Shown here: positions 16,345 to 26,563 of the stretch, piece after piece | How the letters are laid out: every line of letters begins with the position of its first letter | How positions within the stretch are numbered: the stretch's first letter is position 1 | Assembly: GCF_017908035.1 (NCBI RefSeq) | Contig: NZ_JAEQMU010000010.1 | Span: 1 to 38,878, forward strand | Direction of reading: 5' to 3' | From: Sphingobacterium tabacisoli | GTDB taxonomy: Bacteria; Bacteroidota; Bacteroidia; Sphingobacteriales; Sphingobacteriaceae | DNA length: 38,878 nucleotides | Notes under the pieces: model-generated | What the model was told of the DNA's origin: nothing | Database searches by the model: none | What the model saw: the letters and a program-made list of their open reading frames with translations, nothing else | Program-made: the position numbers and the translations under genes

Positions 16345-19300
16345 ATGAAGCGACTGATCAAAACGTACTTTCCGCTATTACTAATCTGCCTATTGCCTTT
16401 TATGGGAGTAGCACAGACCACTTCTACTTCATCCCCTAAATGGAAAGAAATAGAACGACTTATCTCCATCAGGAATTATGAGCAGATCCTACCACTCCTA
16501 GCAGACATTAAAGCTGAAGCCCGTCGCAGCGACAATTCCGCGGAATGGATACGCGCCATTGTTGCCGAAGGCCAGACAAAGAAAGTCAACCGCACCAATG
16601 ACAGCTTATTTGTCGAGGTCGAGAAACACTTCCAACAACATATCAAACAGGCATCTCCTATAGAAAGAGCAGTTCTGAATAACTTTTATGCGCTATTCCT
16701 TGCTTCGAATATAAACCTATATCTGAGCGACACAGACAATAAGTTTATCGCAAGTGACAACAAACAAAAAATAAAGCATATCGATTCCCTGTTCCACCTT
16801 TCCCTGGAACCAAAAGGAGCCTTGCTCCAAGCTCCTTTGGAAAAATGGGCAGACCTGTTTGTTTCCACCCAAAACGTATCGTTATCTCCTACCTTATATC
16901 ATTTCTTAGCATACCAATACATCGATTTTATCGCGAGCTACGAACGGGGTAATGGCGATAAAGTAAATAAGCTAAAAGAAGAGATTATTGCAATCAATGA
17001 AAGCAAAGGTTACACGAATGCAACGTCTTATCTGCTTTCATTGAGACAGGATAACTCCTACCTTCCTGCTCTTGAAATGGCAACCAACTACCTGGACATC
17101 ATTGCAAGAAACAAAAGCGATTATAATGCGTACCTGCTAGCTCAGGTTGCCGGAATCTATAATAGCCGTGGCGACAAAAAGGAAGCGTTAAAATACATCA
17201 ACCAAGCGTTAAAAGAATATCCCAAATCGCCTTGGATCGACGAATCAAACAACCTTTTAAAAGTAATCAAACAAGTTAATATCCAACTGACGGCCAAATC
17301 ATTCGCTCCTGCCAATCAATATACCCCCATTAGAATCAGCACTACAAATACCGATAGTCTATATATCCGGGTCTACAACACCAGCAATACGCTCAAATCA
17401 TATCGGTCCTTCGATATTAAATATGATTCATTGACCCATCAGACGAGCTTAGACGCCAAACTTGTTTATGAGGAGTTGCTGGCATTGAAGTCCTTTGCAG
17501 ATTATCAAAACCACAGTACGCTTTACAAATTGAATCCACTGCCATTTGGCAATTATACGATTCTGGTATCCAACAATAAGGATTTCAAGGATGATGGGCT
17601 GTACTTCGAGGTCGTAGATCAGCAAATTATTATTTCTGATCTTTTTATTTCGGCCAGTCAAAATAAAGACGATGATAACAGCACCTTGTTTAGGGGATTA
17701 CTGCTAGACAGGATCTCAGGCAAGCCTTATACCAATAAAAAAATACAACTGTATGAACTGAACCGCAACAACAGGTTAGATTTGGTCCAAGGACTACGCA
17801 CGGATAAAAAGGGTGAATTTTCGTATACCTCCAACCAGAGAAGAGCATTTGATTCTTACTTACTTTATCTCCCACAGGAAAATCAACTGATTGACCTCAA
17901 TAAGCTAAAAACAATAGGCAGGCATATTTACAATAAACCACAACCGGACGAAAGGAACCAAATCTCCATACAGACCCTGACAGATCGTGCCATCTACCGA
18001 CCGGGGCAACGGGTTTACTTTAAAAGTATATTGTACAATAGTCACGCACTATTGGGAAAAGTGATGGAAAAAGAAGAGTTGAAAATTTATCTTCACGATG
18101 CCAACCATCAAAAAATAGATTCTTTGACCGTGACTAGCAATGCTTACGGTTCGATAAATGGGAGTTTTATTTTACCGAACAAAACATTGGCAGGATCATT
18201 TAGGATCGTAGCTCTACACAAGGGTAGAGAGCAGGGTTCCCATTACTTTCAGGTCGAAGAGTACAAAAGACCGACTTTCAAAGTAACATTTGATACGAAC
18301 AAAGAGACCTACACACTCCGAGACACAGCAGTATTTACAGGTGCTGTAGAAATGCTGTCTGGAGCAGCATTGCCGGACGCAACCGTGAAATACAATATCA
18401 CATTTTACAGCAACAAGCACCATCAATATGTTACTTATGCTGACTCTACAACAACCACTGATGCGGAGGGGAAATTTTCCTTTAAAGTCGCTCTGATGGA
18501 TTCTACGTTTAAAGGTTTGAATAACTTCTACCTACAATACAATGCTGAAGTAACCAGTCAAAGCGGTGAGATGCAAGCAACAGCAGGTCAGTACAGTTTC
18601 TCTACCCGTCCGTGGCAGATTCAAATTCAGACTGTTGGTCGAATGGAGGAGAAAAAATGGAAAAATCTAACCATTAAGACTTCCAATCAAAATGGCCAAT
18701 CCCTTTTATTTGCCGGCAAAGTCAATATATATCAGTTGAGTCAGCCGACGACAGTCATGACCAGAGAAAGTAGCCAGATCTTCAGCAACCTCGAATACCA
18801 TTTACTGAGTCCTGAAGAATACGAAAGGTATTTTCCAGTCCTATTTGATCGAAGCTTATTACAAAAAGAAGTACAAAAGGAGCTACTCGCGTCCTACGAA
18901 TTCGATACACGCGACACGAGTCTGGTCCAGATAGATTCTAATCTATTTGCCAAAGGGCGTTATATGATCGAAGCCATCAGCATACAAGATGGCGACACCA
19001 TAAAAGCGACCAGTTACATGCAACTGTATGACGCTACCACTAAAAAAGTAAGCAATACTGAGTTCTTGACCGCCAATACCGACAAGGCAAACTATAGCAT
19101 TGGAGATAAGGTCACCATCACCTATCAAACAGACGAAAAAAGTGCCAAATACCTGTATTTATTCAGTTCCCTCGGGACAGCAAAAAGACCAACCCAGTTA
19201 CTGAATATAAAAAATGGACAGGCTACCTACACCTTCACGCTAGAAAAAGAGCAGGTATCGCCCAACATCTCCTTTACAGCTTTATTGGTCGTCAATAATA

Positions 19301-22260
19301 AATTGGCGATCACATCGACAGCTATACCGGTGGTCAGACAGGATAAACTCTTACAGATTACTGCTAAAACATTTAGAGACAAAATCACCCCTGGTCAAAA
19401 GGAAAAGTGGAGTTTTACTATCGCGCAGAAGGACCTACCGGTATCCGAAGCTGAGGTATTGGCTACGATGTATGACAGCGCTTTGGACGCATTCGCAAGC
19501 AATAACTTCCCATCATCGTTGCCACGGTATACCCCTTATTATGGTAGCATCCAATATTACCACCTTCTTAACGGGTTCTATAAAGACGATTATTCCAAAT
19601 CCATATTCTATAAAGACAATAGGCTATCGACTTTAGGAAATGGGCTATCTACCATTTATACTTACGGATTATTCGACGGGGTGATGCTTTCTGGATCAGC
19701 TACTGGCACGACAAAAGGTATTCAAGGTGGATTCGGACAAGGAGATGAAATAGTATTTGAAAGTGTAGCCATGTATGATGAGCTCAAGGATCCTAAACTA
19801 CGGGCTGAAGTACAAAACCTACGTATCCGAGGAGCATCCAGTCCAGGACCATCAACTCCGCTATACGTTGTTGATGGAGAAATCATGGAGGGCTTTGTCC
19901 TTGACAACGTCCCCGCGGACCAAATCGAAAAACTAGAAGTACTCAAAGATGCTGCTGCGACCGCGCTGTATGGTTCCAAAGGTGCACATGGAGTAATTGT
20001 TATTACCACCAAAGAAGGTAAAAAGAAACAAGATCAGTTGGATCAAGCACAGGCGCGTACCAACTTACAGGAGACAGCCTTCTTCTTTCCTACCCTGTAC
20101 ACCGATGCCGAGGGCAATATCAACTTCGAGTTCGATACTCCAGAAGCACTATCAAAATGGAAATTGCTTCTTTTTGCACACCGCAAAGACCTTGCATCCG
20201 GCAATGCAACGTTCATCACCCGAACCCAAAAGCAGTTGATGGTACGTCCTAATCTACCTCGATACTTCAGGGAAGGGGATGAAATCACGTTGAAAGCACA
20301 GGTACAAAACATAAGCAAACAAGGATTGAAGGGAAATGCAAGGATTGAAATATTTAACCCAGAAGACAATACAAACATTACCAATCTGTTTTTGAATGGA
20401 AATAGCACCCTAGCTTTTGAAGTTTCTGCCACAAACAATAGTATTGTCGAATGGAAACTTAAAGTACCGGCACATATACCGACAGTACAGATTAAAATCG
20501 TCGCTGCTACCGATTCTTTTTCTGATGGTGAAATAGTAGAGTTACCGATCCTCTCCAATAAGGTATTGATTTCCGATACAGAAAAAATAATTTTGAAGTC
20601 CAGAGAATCTAAAGACTACAGCTTACACAGTAGCGGAAAAGACAATCTACATGCTAAGGTACAGGTACAGAGCAACCCTATTCTGGAAATTATCGCAACA
20701 CTAGACTATCTGAAGAACTACCCTTACGAGTCCACAGAACAAAGTGGCAGTAAGTGGTTTGGTCTGAAAATGGTACAATATGTGGAGAAGAACTATCCAG
20801 AAATTGCCACTTACTTCAAAACACTGGACAAAGATCAAAACAAAAGCAAACTCGAAGAAAACAGCAGTCTGAGTGAACTGAAACAAGAGGAAATGCCATG
20901 GTTACGAGCCATTAAAAGTGAAAAAGAAAAATTAGCTGCTATCGCTACCCTTTTCAATAGCGATATCCGCGGAGAAATCAAAGCGGTCGAAAAGAAGATA
21001 CTCCAGAATCAAATTGATGAAGGAGGATTCAGTTGGCTTCAAGGAGGAAAAGCAGATAGTCATATCTCTATACGCCTGCTCGAAATCGTGGGCAAAGTGC
21101 TCCATCTCGACCAAAGTCTAGTGGATTCAGAGATGCGAAATGCAATGGAAGGTCTCACTCAATACTTAGACCAAGACAGTAGTATCTTTAGCCCCAAGGC
21201 ATCTGTAGAACTCGCTCTGAATTACCTCTATGCTCGCCATTATTGGACGAGTTATTTCAAGCCTCAAGGCAACAGCATTCAACAGATCACCAATAAGCTG
21301 GTAAAAGCGCCTGAGGTGACCGCCAAAGGACCGGCAGGCCTAGCGGCCAAAGCATGGGTAGTCAACCAATTATTTGGTAATGCGAAACAGTCCAATGAAT
21401 TAAAGAACAGAGTTAGTCAAGAGGTCGTCCGTGATAAAGACGGAGGAATGTACTGGCCGAGCAATGACCGTGCTTACAACGCCGTCAGTATGCAGTCTTA
21501 CCTTGTTGAAGCTTATAAACTAAATGATCCTTCTCAGCTTCAGGCCATAACCCAATGGTTATACTATAAAAAACAAGTAAACCATTGGAACAGTACCTGG
21601 ATGACCGTAGATGCCATCTATGCACTTCTACTCGCTAATAATCCAGACGACTTTAGCTTGGATAATAAGGTAAGTATACTCGTTGACCGTCAACAGGCCG
21701 ATACTAAAGATATTGTATTAGGTCAGGTATCCCTAGATTTTGACCGGTCTACATTAGAAATAGACAAACAGCTAACTATTCAAAATAACAACAATAGAAC
21801 GATATACGGAGGCATCTATCATCAGTATTTTATACCGCTTTCCGAAGTGAAGCGCAATACCAATGCCCTCTCCATTCAAAAGCAATACTTAGTAGAGCGC
21901 AACGGAAACTGGGTAGAAACGACAGAGGCTAAACTAGGCGAGCGTATCAAGGTCAAGATTATTGTTATAAATGATGCCCCACTGCAGTATGTACATCTGA
22001 AAGATAGTCGTCCAGCAGGCGTGGAACCTGTCTATCAACCTTCGGGATACCGTTGGTGGCAGGGGTATTATCTCAACATGAAAGATGCTTCGACCAACTA
22101 TTTCTTTGACCATCTAGGAAAAGGAAAAAGAGAGTTCGAATACGAAATCAAAGCAAATAATATCGGAATATTTAACTCCGGAATAAGCAGTCTCGAGTGT
22201 ATGTATGATCCGACAGTCAATGCACGATCAGCAAATATACAACTCGTCATTGTACCTTAA
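16345..22260 (+). CDS. Alpha-2-macroglobulin-like protein with internal TonB plug domain
   Basis: Large secreted protein of 1971 residues beginning MKRLIKTYFPLLLICLLPFMGVAQ (signal peptide). The frame opens 32 codons earlier but lacks a signal there. Order of parts: helical TPR-like region (about 260-300, GIYNSRGDKKEALKYINQALKEYP); MG2 domain from about 547 (DRAIYRPGQRVYFK); further macroglobulin domains; a SusC-like TonB plug (core 1158-1223, with PLYVVDGE, IEKLEVLKDAAATALYGSKGAHG and VIVITTK); then the A2M block starting ETAFFFPTLYTDAEGN (1243); then an alpha-alpha toroid thioester-type domain and a receptor-like end. Where family members have CxEQ it reads YPYESTEQ, with Ser at 1463 (TCC at 20731-20733), so no thioester can form. 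The plug occupies the place of the bait region. Function unknown; a periplasmic or envelope role is likely. Confidence 0.86.
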   Translation: MKRLIKTYFPLLLICLLPFMGVAQTTSTSSPKWKEIERLISIRNYEQILPLLADIKAEARRSDNSAEWIRAIVAEGQTKKVNRTNDSLFVEVEKHFQQHIKQASPIERAVLNNFYALFLASNINLYLSDTDNKFIASDNKQKIKHIDSLFHLSLEPKGALLQAPLEKWADLFVSTQNVSLSPTLYHFLAYQYIDFIASYERGNGDKVNKLKEEIIAINESKGYTNATSYLLSLRQDNSYLPALEMATNYLDIIARNKSDYNAYLLAQVAGIYNSRGDKKEALKYINQALKEYPKSPWIDESNNLLKVIKQVNIQLTAKSFAPANQYTPIRISTTNTDSLYIRVYNTSNTLKSYRSFDIKYDSLTHQTSLDAKLVYEELLALKSFADYQNHSTLYKLNPLPFGNYTILVSNNKDFKDDGLYFEVVDQQIIISDLFISASQNKDDDNSTLFRGLLLDRISGKPYTNKKIQLYELNRNNRLDLVQGLRTDKKGEFSYTSNQRRAFDSYLLYLPQENQLIDLNKLKTIGRHIYNKPQPDERNQISIQTLTDRAIYRPGQRVYFKSILYNSHALLGKVMEKEELKIYLHDANHQKIDSLTVTSNAYGSINGSFILPNKTLAGSFRIVALHKGREQGSHYFQVEEYKRPTFKVTFDTNKETYTLRDTAVFTGAVEMLSGAALPDATVKYNITFYSNKHHQYVTYADSTTTTDAEGKFSFKVALMDSTFKGLNNFYLQYNAEVTSQSGEMQATAGQYSFSTRPWQIQIQTVGRMEEKKWKNLTIKTSNQNGQSLLFAGKVNIYQLSQPTTVMTRESSQIFSNLEYHLLSPEEYERYFPVLFDRSLLQKEVQKELLASYEFDTRDTSLVQIDSNLFAKGRYMIEAISIQDGDTIKATSYMQLYDATTKKVSNTEFLTANTDKANYSIGDKVTITYQTDEKSAKYLYLFSSLGTAKRPTQLLNIKNGQATYTFTLEKEQVSPNISFTALLVVNNKLAITSTAIPVVRQDKLLQITAKTFRDKITPGQKEKWSFTIAQKDLPVSEAEVLATMYDSALDAFASNNFPSSLPRYTPYYGSIQYYHLLNGFYKDDYSKSIFYKDNRLSTLGNGLSTIYTYGLFDGVMLSGSATGTTKGIQGGFGQGDEIVFESVAMYDELKDPKLRAEVQNLRIRGASSPGPSTPLYVVDGEIMEGFVLDNVPADQIEKLEVLKDAAATALYGSKGAHGVIVITTKEGKKKQDQLDQAQARTNLQETAFFFPTLYTDAEGNINFEFDTPEALSKWKLLLFAHRKDLASGNATFITRTQKQLMVRPNLPRYFREGDEITLKAQVQNISKQGLKGNARIEIFNPEDNTNITNLFLNGNSTLAFEVSATNNSIVEWKLKVPAHIPTVQIKIVAATDSFSDGEIVELPILSNKVLISDTEKIILKSRESKDYSLHSSGKDNLHAKVQVQSNPILEIIATLDYLKNYPYESTEQSGSKWFGLKMVQYVEKNYPEIATYFKTLDKDQNKSKLEENSSLSELKQEEMPWLRAIKSEKEKLAAIATLFNSDIRGEIKAVEKKILQNQIDEGGFSWLQGGKADSHISIRLLEIVGKVLHLDQSLVDSEMRNAMEGLTQYLDQDSSIFSPKASVELALNYLYARHYWTSYFKPQGNSIQQITNKLVKAPEVTAKGPAGLAAKAWVVNQLFGNAKQSNELKNRVSQEVVRDKDGGMYWPSNDRAYNAVSMQSYLVEAYKLNDPSQLQAITQWLYYKKQVNHWNSTWMTVDAIYALLLANNPDDFSLDNKVSILVDRQQADTKDIVLGQVSLDFDRSTLEIDKQLTIQNNNNRTIYGGIYHQYFIPLSEVKRNTNALSIQKQYLVERNGNWVETTEAKLGERIKVKIIVINDAPLQYVHLKDSRPAGVEPVYQPSGYRWWQGYYLNMKDASTNYFFDHLGKGKREFEYEIKANNIGIFNSGISSLECMYDPTVNARSANIQLVIVP

Positions 22261-22278
22261 CACACCTTATAATAGACT

Positions 22279-22319
22279 AAAAAAGGGGCGCCAACTGTTT
22301 GTTGAGCGCCCCCTTTTTT
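22279..22319. terminator. Bidirectional terminator between the macroglobulin and hppA genes
   Basis: AAAAAAGGGGCGC pairs with GCGCCCCCTTTTTT around a 14-nt loop. T tracts stand on both sides in the two reading directions, suiting the converging genes. Confidence 0.88.
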
Positions 22320-22334
22320 AGCAGACTCGTGCTA

Positions 22335-24563
22335 CTACGTATTTTTTGTATCTAACAAGACAATTTTTTCCTTAGGAACTTCCTTACCCTTCTTCGCTGA
22401 TGTCAGGCTATGTCCTCCGAGAATCGGAGCTATTACCAAACCTACCAAACAAGTAAGTTTGATCAGGATATTCATAGAAGGCCCAGATGTATCTTTAAAA
22501 GGATCTCCTACTGTATCTCCCGTAACCGCAGCTTTGTGCGCTTCCGACCCCTTGTACGTCATCTCCCCATTTATTTCTACCCCTGCCTCAAACGACTTCT
22601 TCGCGTTATCCCATGCACCTCCGGCATTATTCTGAAATATAGCCCACAGTACTCCCGACACAGCAACTCCTGCCATATATGCCCCCAAAGCCTCCGGCCC
22701 CATAATAAAGCCAACTAGAATCGGAGTGATTATCGTTAAAGCTCCGGGGAGCATCATTTCGCGTAGCGCGGCTTTGGTCGATATTTCGACACACTTATCA
22801 TACTCCGGTTTGCCTGTGCCTTCCAATATTCCTGGTATTTCACGAAACTGCCGGCGTACCTCATTGACCATATCCATAGCCGCCTTGCCAACAGATTGCA
22901 TCGCTAAGGCCGAAAACACTACAGGTACCATACCACCGATAAAAAGAGCGGCAAGTACATCTGCTTTAAAAATATTGATACCATCTATCCCTGTAAACGT
23001 GACATAAGCCGCAAATAAAGCAAGAGCAGTCAAGGCAGCAGAAGCGATGGCAAACCCCTTTCCTACTGCAGCAGTTGTATTACCAACCGAATCCAATACA
23101 TCCGTACGCTGCCGAACCTCTTTTGGTAATTCACTCATTTCGGCAATTCCCCCTGCATTGTCAGCAATAGGACCGAAAGCATCTATGGCCAACTGCATAG
23201 CTGTGGTCGCCATCATAGCCGATGCCGCAATAGCGACTCCGTAGAATCCAGCCAAAGCATAAGATCCCCAAATCGCAAAAGCAAATAATAAGACCGATGA
23301 AAAGGTCGATATCATTCCGGTAGCCAATCCAGCTATAATATTAGTTCCAGCTCCCGTTGAGGAATTCCGTACAATATTAAGGACAGGCTTTTTCCCCAAT
23401 CCAGTATAGTACTCCGTAAAAGCAGAAATTAATCCACCAACGGCCAATCCCACTAGCGTTGCATAGAAAATATTCATCCGTGGTATATCTTTCAATCCTT
23501 CGCCAAAGAACTTCATTTTTATAACCTCAGGCAACATGTATTGAATCAGAAAAAAACAAGCCACGACCGTCAAAATGATAGATACCCAGTTGCCCATATT
23601 TAGCGCCTTCTGCACTTGAGCTTCTTTAGCATCATTGCTCGATACTTTGACAAAGAAGGTACCGATGATTGAAGCCAATATACCGACTCCAGCAATTACA
23701 ATCGGCAGTAAGATTGGTCCCATACCTTGAAATACATCTGTATATACCGTACCGGATGCTTCACTCATATCTTTGGTAACATAATTACCCAATACCATAG
23801 AAGCCAACACCGTCGCCACATAAGAGCCAAAGAGATCGGCTCCCATTCCCGCTACATCGCCCACGTTATCGCCCACGTTGTCGGCGATAGTTGCAGGGTT
23901 TCTAGGATCATCTTCAGGAATTCCCGCCTCTACCTTACCTACTAAGTCTGCGCCAACATCCGCGGCCTTTGTATAGATACCGCCCCCTACACGTGCGAAT
24001 AAAGCAATCGATTCTGCCCCTAGAGAGAATCCTGCCAATGCTTCCAACACCACCGTCATTTCACTATAGAAGCTGTTCTCACCCGAGATAAACATTTTTA
24101 CGAATAGCAGAAAAAAGATATTCAGTCCCAGAACGGCCAATCCGGCCACTCCCAATCCCATGACCGTACCACCTGAAAAGGAAACTTTCAATGCCTGAGG
24201 CAAACTGGTACGAGCGGCCTGTGTTGTACGTACATTGGCACTGGTAGCGATACGCATACCGATATTTCCAGCCAATGCAGAAAAGAAAGCACCGAATACA
24301 AACGCAATGACAATAATCCAATGCGTAGTCTCTACCAAAGTCGAAACAAAAAATAATGCGATGGAAGCAATAACGACGAAAACTAATAGAATACGATACT
24401 CTGCTTTCAGGAAGGCCATTGCCCCTTCTTGAATACTCCTTGAAATGGCTTGCATCCGGCTTTCACCCGAATCTTGTTTTTTTACCCAACTTGATTTGGA
24501 TAACATAAATAATAGACCGAGCACAGCAAGGGCAGCGGGCAGGTAAATGATAAGGTTCTCCAT
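22335..24563 (-). CDS. hppA: Membrane-bound, K+-dependent ion-pumping pyrophosphatase
   Basis: Couples hydrolysis of pyrophosphate to export of Na+ and/or H+ across the inner membrane; about 16 membrane helices in 742 residues. Catalytic motifs are DVGADLVGK (202-210), DDPRNPATIADNVGDNVGDVAGMGADLFGS, and GGAWDNAKK near the C-terminus. The determinant after GNTT is A498 with G501 three residues on (GNTTAAVGKG), the form seen in K+-dependent enzymes; K+-independent H+ pumps have Lys and Thr. K+-dependent members pump Na+, or both Na+ and H+, so I would not assume a pure H+ pump. It is 98 nt downstream of recQ on the same strand with a poor promoter between, so some read-through is possible. Confidence 0.95.
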   Translation of the reverse strand: MENLIIYLPAALAVLGLLFMLSKSSWVKKQDSGESRMQAISRSIQEGAMAFLKAEYRILLVFVVIASIALFFVSTLVETTHWIIVIAFVFGAFFSALAGNIGMRIATSANVRTTQAARTSLPQALKVSFSGGTVMGLGVAGLAVLGLNIFFLLFVKMFISGENSFYSEMTVVLEALAGFSLGAESIALFARVGGGIYTKAADVGADLVGKVEAGIPEDDPRNPATIADNVGDNVGDVAGMGADLFGSYVATVLASMVLGNYVTKDMSEASGTVYTDVFQGMGPILLPIVIAGVGILASIIGTFFVKVSSNDAKEAQVQKALNMGNWVSIILTVVACFFLIQYMLPEVIKMKFFGEGLKDIPRMNIFYATLVGLAVGGLISAFTEYYTGLGKKPVLNIVRNSSTGAGTNIIAGLATGMISTFSSVLLFAFAIWGSYALAGFYGVAIAASAMMATTAMQLAIDAFGPIADNAGGIAEMSELPKEVRQRTDVLDSVGNTTAAVGKGFAIASAALTALALFAAYVTFTGIDGINIFKADVLAALFIGGMVPVVFSALAMQSVGKAAMDMVNEVRRQFREIPGILEGTGKPEYDKCVEISTKAALREMMLPGALTIITPILVGFIMGPEALGAYMAGVAVSGVLWAIFQNNAGGAWDNAKKSFEAGVEINGEMTYKGSEAHKAAVTGDTVGDPFKDTSGPSMNILIKLTCLVGLVIAPILGGHSLTSAKKGKEVPKEKIVLLDTKNT

Positions 24564-24661
24564 AAACTGTTTATTTGGTTACAGTTAAAGCTATCATTTT
24601 TTTTTGACAACAGAAAACCTTTAACACTTTCTTTTTGAGACCTTTCTACGCAAAAAACAGA

Positions 24662-26560
24662 TTAACTTGTCACCCAGTAAAATTCTGAATTACGTTCTTC
24701 GACCTTACCTAAATCGACTAATCCACGTAACACTTGGATTCGTTTGCTCTCATCTGCTACAGGAATAGCATCGATCAGTTCGTGTAGTCCCAAAGGTTTC
24801 TCCAACAATAGAACCCGTATCTCCTGCTCTATTTTTTCAGCCTGCACTGCTTTAAAATCCCGTGTCAGGCATAAATCGCAAACTCCACAGACGTCAGAAT
24901 CCACTTCACCAAAGTAGTCCAATAGTGCCTGGCTCCGACATACTTTTTCATCCAGATAATGGTACAGAGCATTGACCTGTTGCTCTCGCACCTTTCTTCG
25001 CTCACGGAGAAAGTCCGAATCAATGTACAGGTTTTTATAATCCACCCGGCTCTGCAAAAACTGAAGTTGGGGTTTGTCCGTACTTTTTAAATAAGATGCA
25101 ATCTGTTGTTTTTCCAGGCCCTGCAACAGTTCTACGATCACTTCATAGGGCAGTTTCAGCTTTTTGGCAAATTCGTACTCATTGATGGGCACATAAAAGT
25201 CAAAGACACCTCCATAGGTACGTAACACCGCTTTGATTATAGGATCATATTTAGCCGACTGCACCTGGAATTTATACAATTCCTGAAAATCTATTTCAAA
25301 TTTTAGTCGGGAAGGTATATAGACTGCCTCTGATAATACGAGCCATCCATCACGCTCCAAGAACTTTAGCGCACTGAGGGTCTGCAACAGATCCAATCCA
25401 TATTTTTTACTAAACTCGACAATATCAAAGTCAAAAAAACTCCCCTTTCCCGCACCATATGCGATCTGATAATAATTTGCCAGGTAATGATAAACCTGCT
25501 GAATAAAGGTAATCTCCGGAAAACTATTTTCCACATTCGTCCACAGCTTATCCCGATCACTTCGCTGATACAGTAGCACCGGAAATGCCTTTTTATCATC
25601 ACGGCCAGCACGACCAGCTTCCTGATAGTAGGCTTCCAAAGAGTCCGGAATATCTAAGTGAATAACAAAACGAACATCCGATTTATCGATTCCCATACCA
25701 AAAGCATTCGTAGCCACAATAACCCTTGTCTTATTCGAAAACCAAGCGTCCTGTTTTATCGCACGCTCTTTCATTCCAATACCTGCGTGATAATAGTCCG
25801 CTGGCACACCGTGATTCAGTAAAAAACGAGCGACCTCCTGTGTCTCTCTTCGATTACGCACATAGACCACACCGGTTCCTCCGACCTTCTTGACGATACG
25901 TAGCATCCGATTCATCTTATTCTCCTCCTCTAGGGCCATATAGCCCAAATTAGTCCGTTCAAAGCTTCGTTTCAAAACATTTGGTGCTACAAACCCCAAT
26001 TTTTCTTGGATATCGACAACAACATTGGGCGTTGCTGTTGCTGTCACTGCTAAAAACGGAACTTTAGGATGTAATTCACGAAGTTGAGCTATCTGTAGGT
26101 AAGAAGGTCGAAAATCATAACCCCATTGCGAAATACAATGCGCTTCATCAATAGCCCAGAGATTGACCTTCATATAGCGAAGACGCTCTCTAACCAAATC
26201 AGAATATAGGCGTTCGGGGGCTAAATAAAGGAACTTAGTTTTTCCAAAAATACAATTGTCCAATGCAATATCCACCTCTCTATACCCCATCCCAGAATAA
26301 ATGGCTATCGCTTCGATTCCTCGGCTACGAAGCTGCTCCACCTGGTCCTTCATTAATGCAATCAGCGGACTTATGACAATGCAGATACCTTCCAGCATTA
26401 ATGCCGGAACCTGAAAACAAATAGACTTACCCCCTCCTGTGGGCATTAAGGCTAAGGTATCCCGTCCATTGAGAACTGCATCAATAATATCTTCCTGTAA
26501 GGGCCGGAAGTTATCATATCCCCAATACTGCTTTAATATAGAAAGACTATTTTCAACCAT
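24662..26560 (-). CDS. recQ: ATP-dependent DNA helicase RecQ
   Basis: 3'-5' helicase of recombination and repair. The 632 residues show FRPLQEDIIDAVL, Walker A MPTGGGKS (K45), the aromatic-rich loop with DEAHCISQWGYDFR (DEAH 138-141), ATATATP, the helicase C motifs (ATNAFGMGIDKSDVRFVIHLDIP, QEAGRAGRD), and a zinc-binding RQC region with four Cys (C-x17-C-x2-C-x2-C in VCRSQ...VCGVCDLC). I see no HRDC domain at the C-terminus, as in the shorter RecQ forms. It begins 3 nt after the comEC stop, so it is cotranscribed with comEC and the outer-membrane genes upstream. Confidence 0.93.
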   Translation of the reverse strand: MVENSLSILKQYWGYDNFRPLQEDIIDAVLNGRDTLALMPTGGGKSICFQVPALMLEGICIVISPLIALMKDQVEQLRSRGIEAIAIYSGMGYREVDIALDNCIFGKTKFLYLAPERLYSDLVRERLRYMKVNLWAIDEAHCISQWGYDFRPSYLQIAQLRELHPKVPFLAVTATATPNVVVDIQEKLGFVAPNVLKRSFERTNLGYMALEEENKMNRMLRIVKKVGGTGVVYVRNRRETQEVARFLLNHGVPADYYHAGIGMKERAIKQDAWFSNKTRVIVATNAFGMGIDKSDVRFVIHLDIPDSLEAYYQEAGRAGRDDKKAFPVLLYQRSDRDKLWTNVENSFPEITFIQQVYHYLANYYQIAYGAGKGSFFDFDIVEFSKKYGLDLLQTLSALKFLERDGWLVLSEAVYIPSRLKFEIDFQELYKFQVQSAKYDPIIKAVLRTYGGVFDFYVPINEYEFAKKLKLPYEVIVELLQGLEKQQIASYLKSTDKPQLQFLQSRVDYKNLYIDSDFLRERRKVREQQVNALYHYLDEKVCRSQALLDYFGEVDSDVCGVCDLCLTRDFKAVQAEKIEQEIRVLLLEKPLGLHELIDAIPVADESKRIQVLRGLVDLGKVEERNSEFYWVTS

Positions 26561-26563
26561 ATT

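Noticed and set aside
20043..20558. Minus-strand 171-codon frame in the macroglobulin gene
   Set aside because: Shadow of the A2M coding frame, which has domain matches throughout this part.
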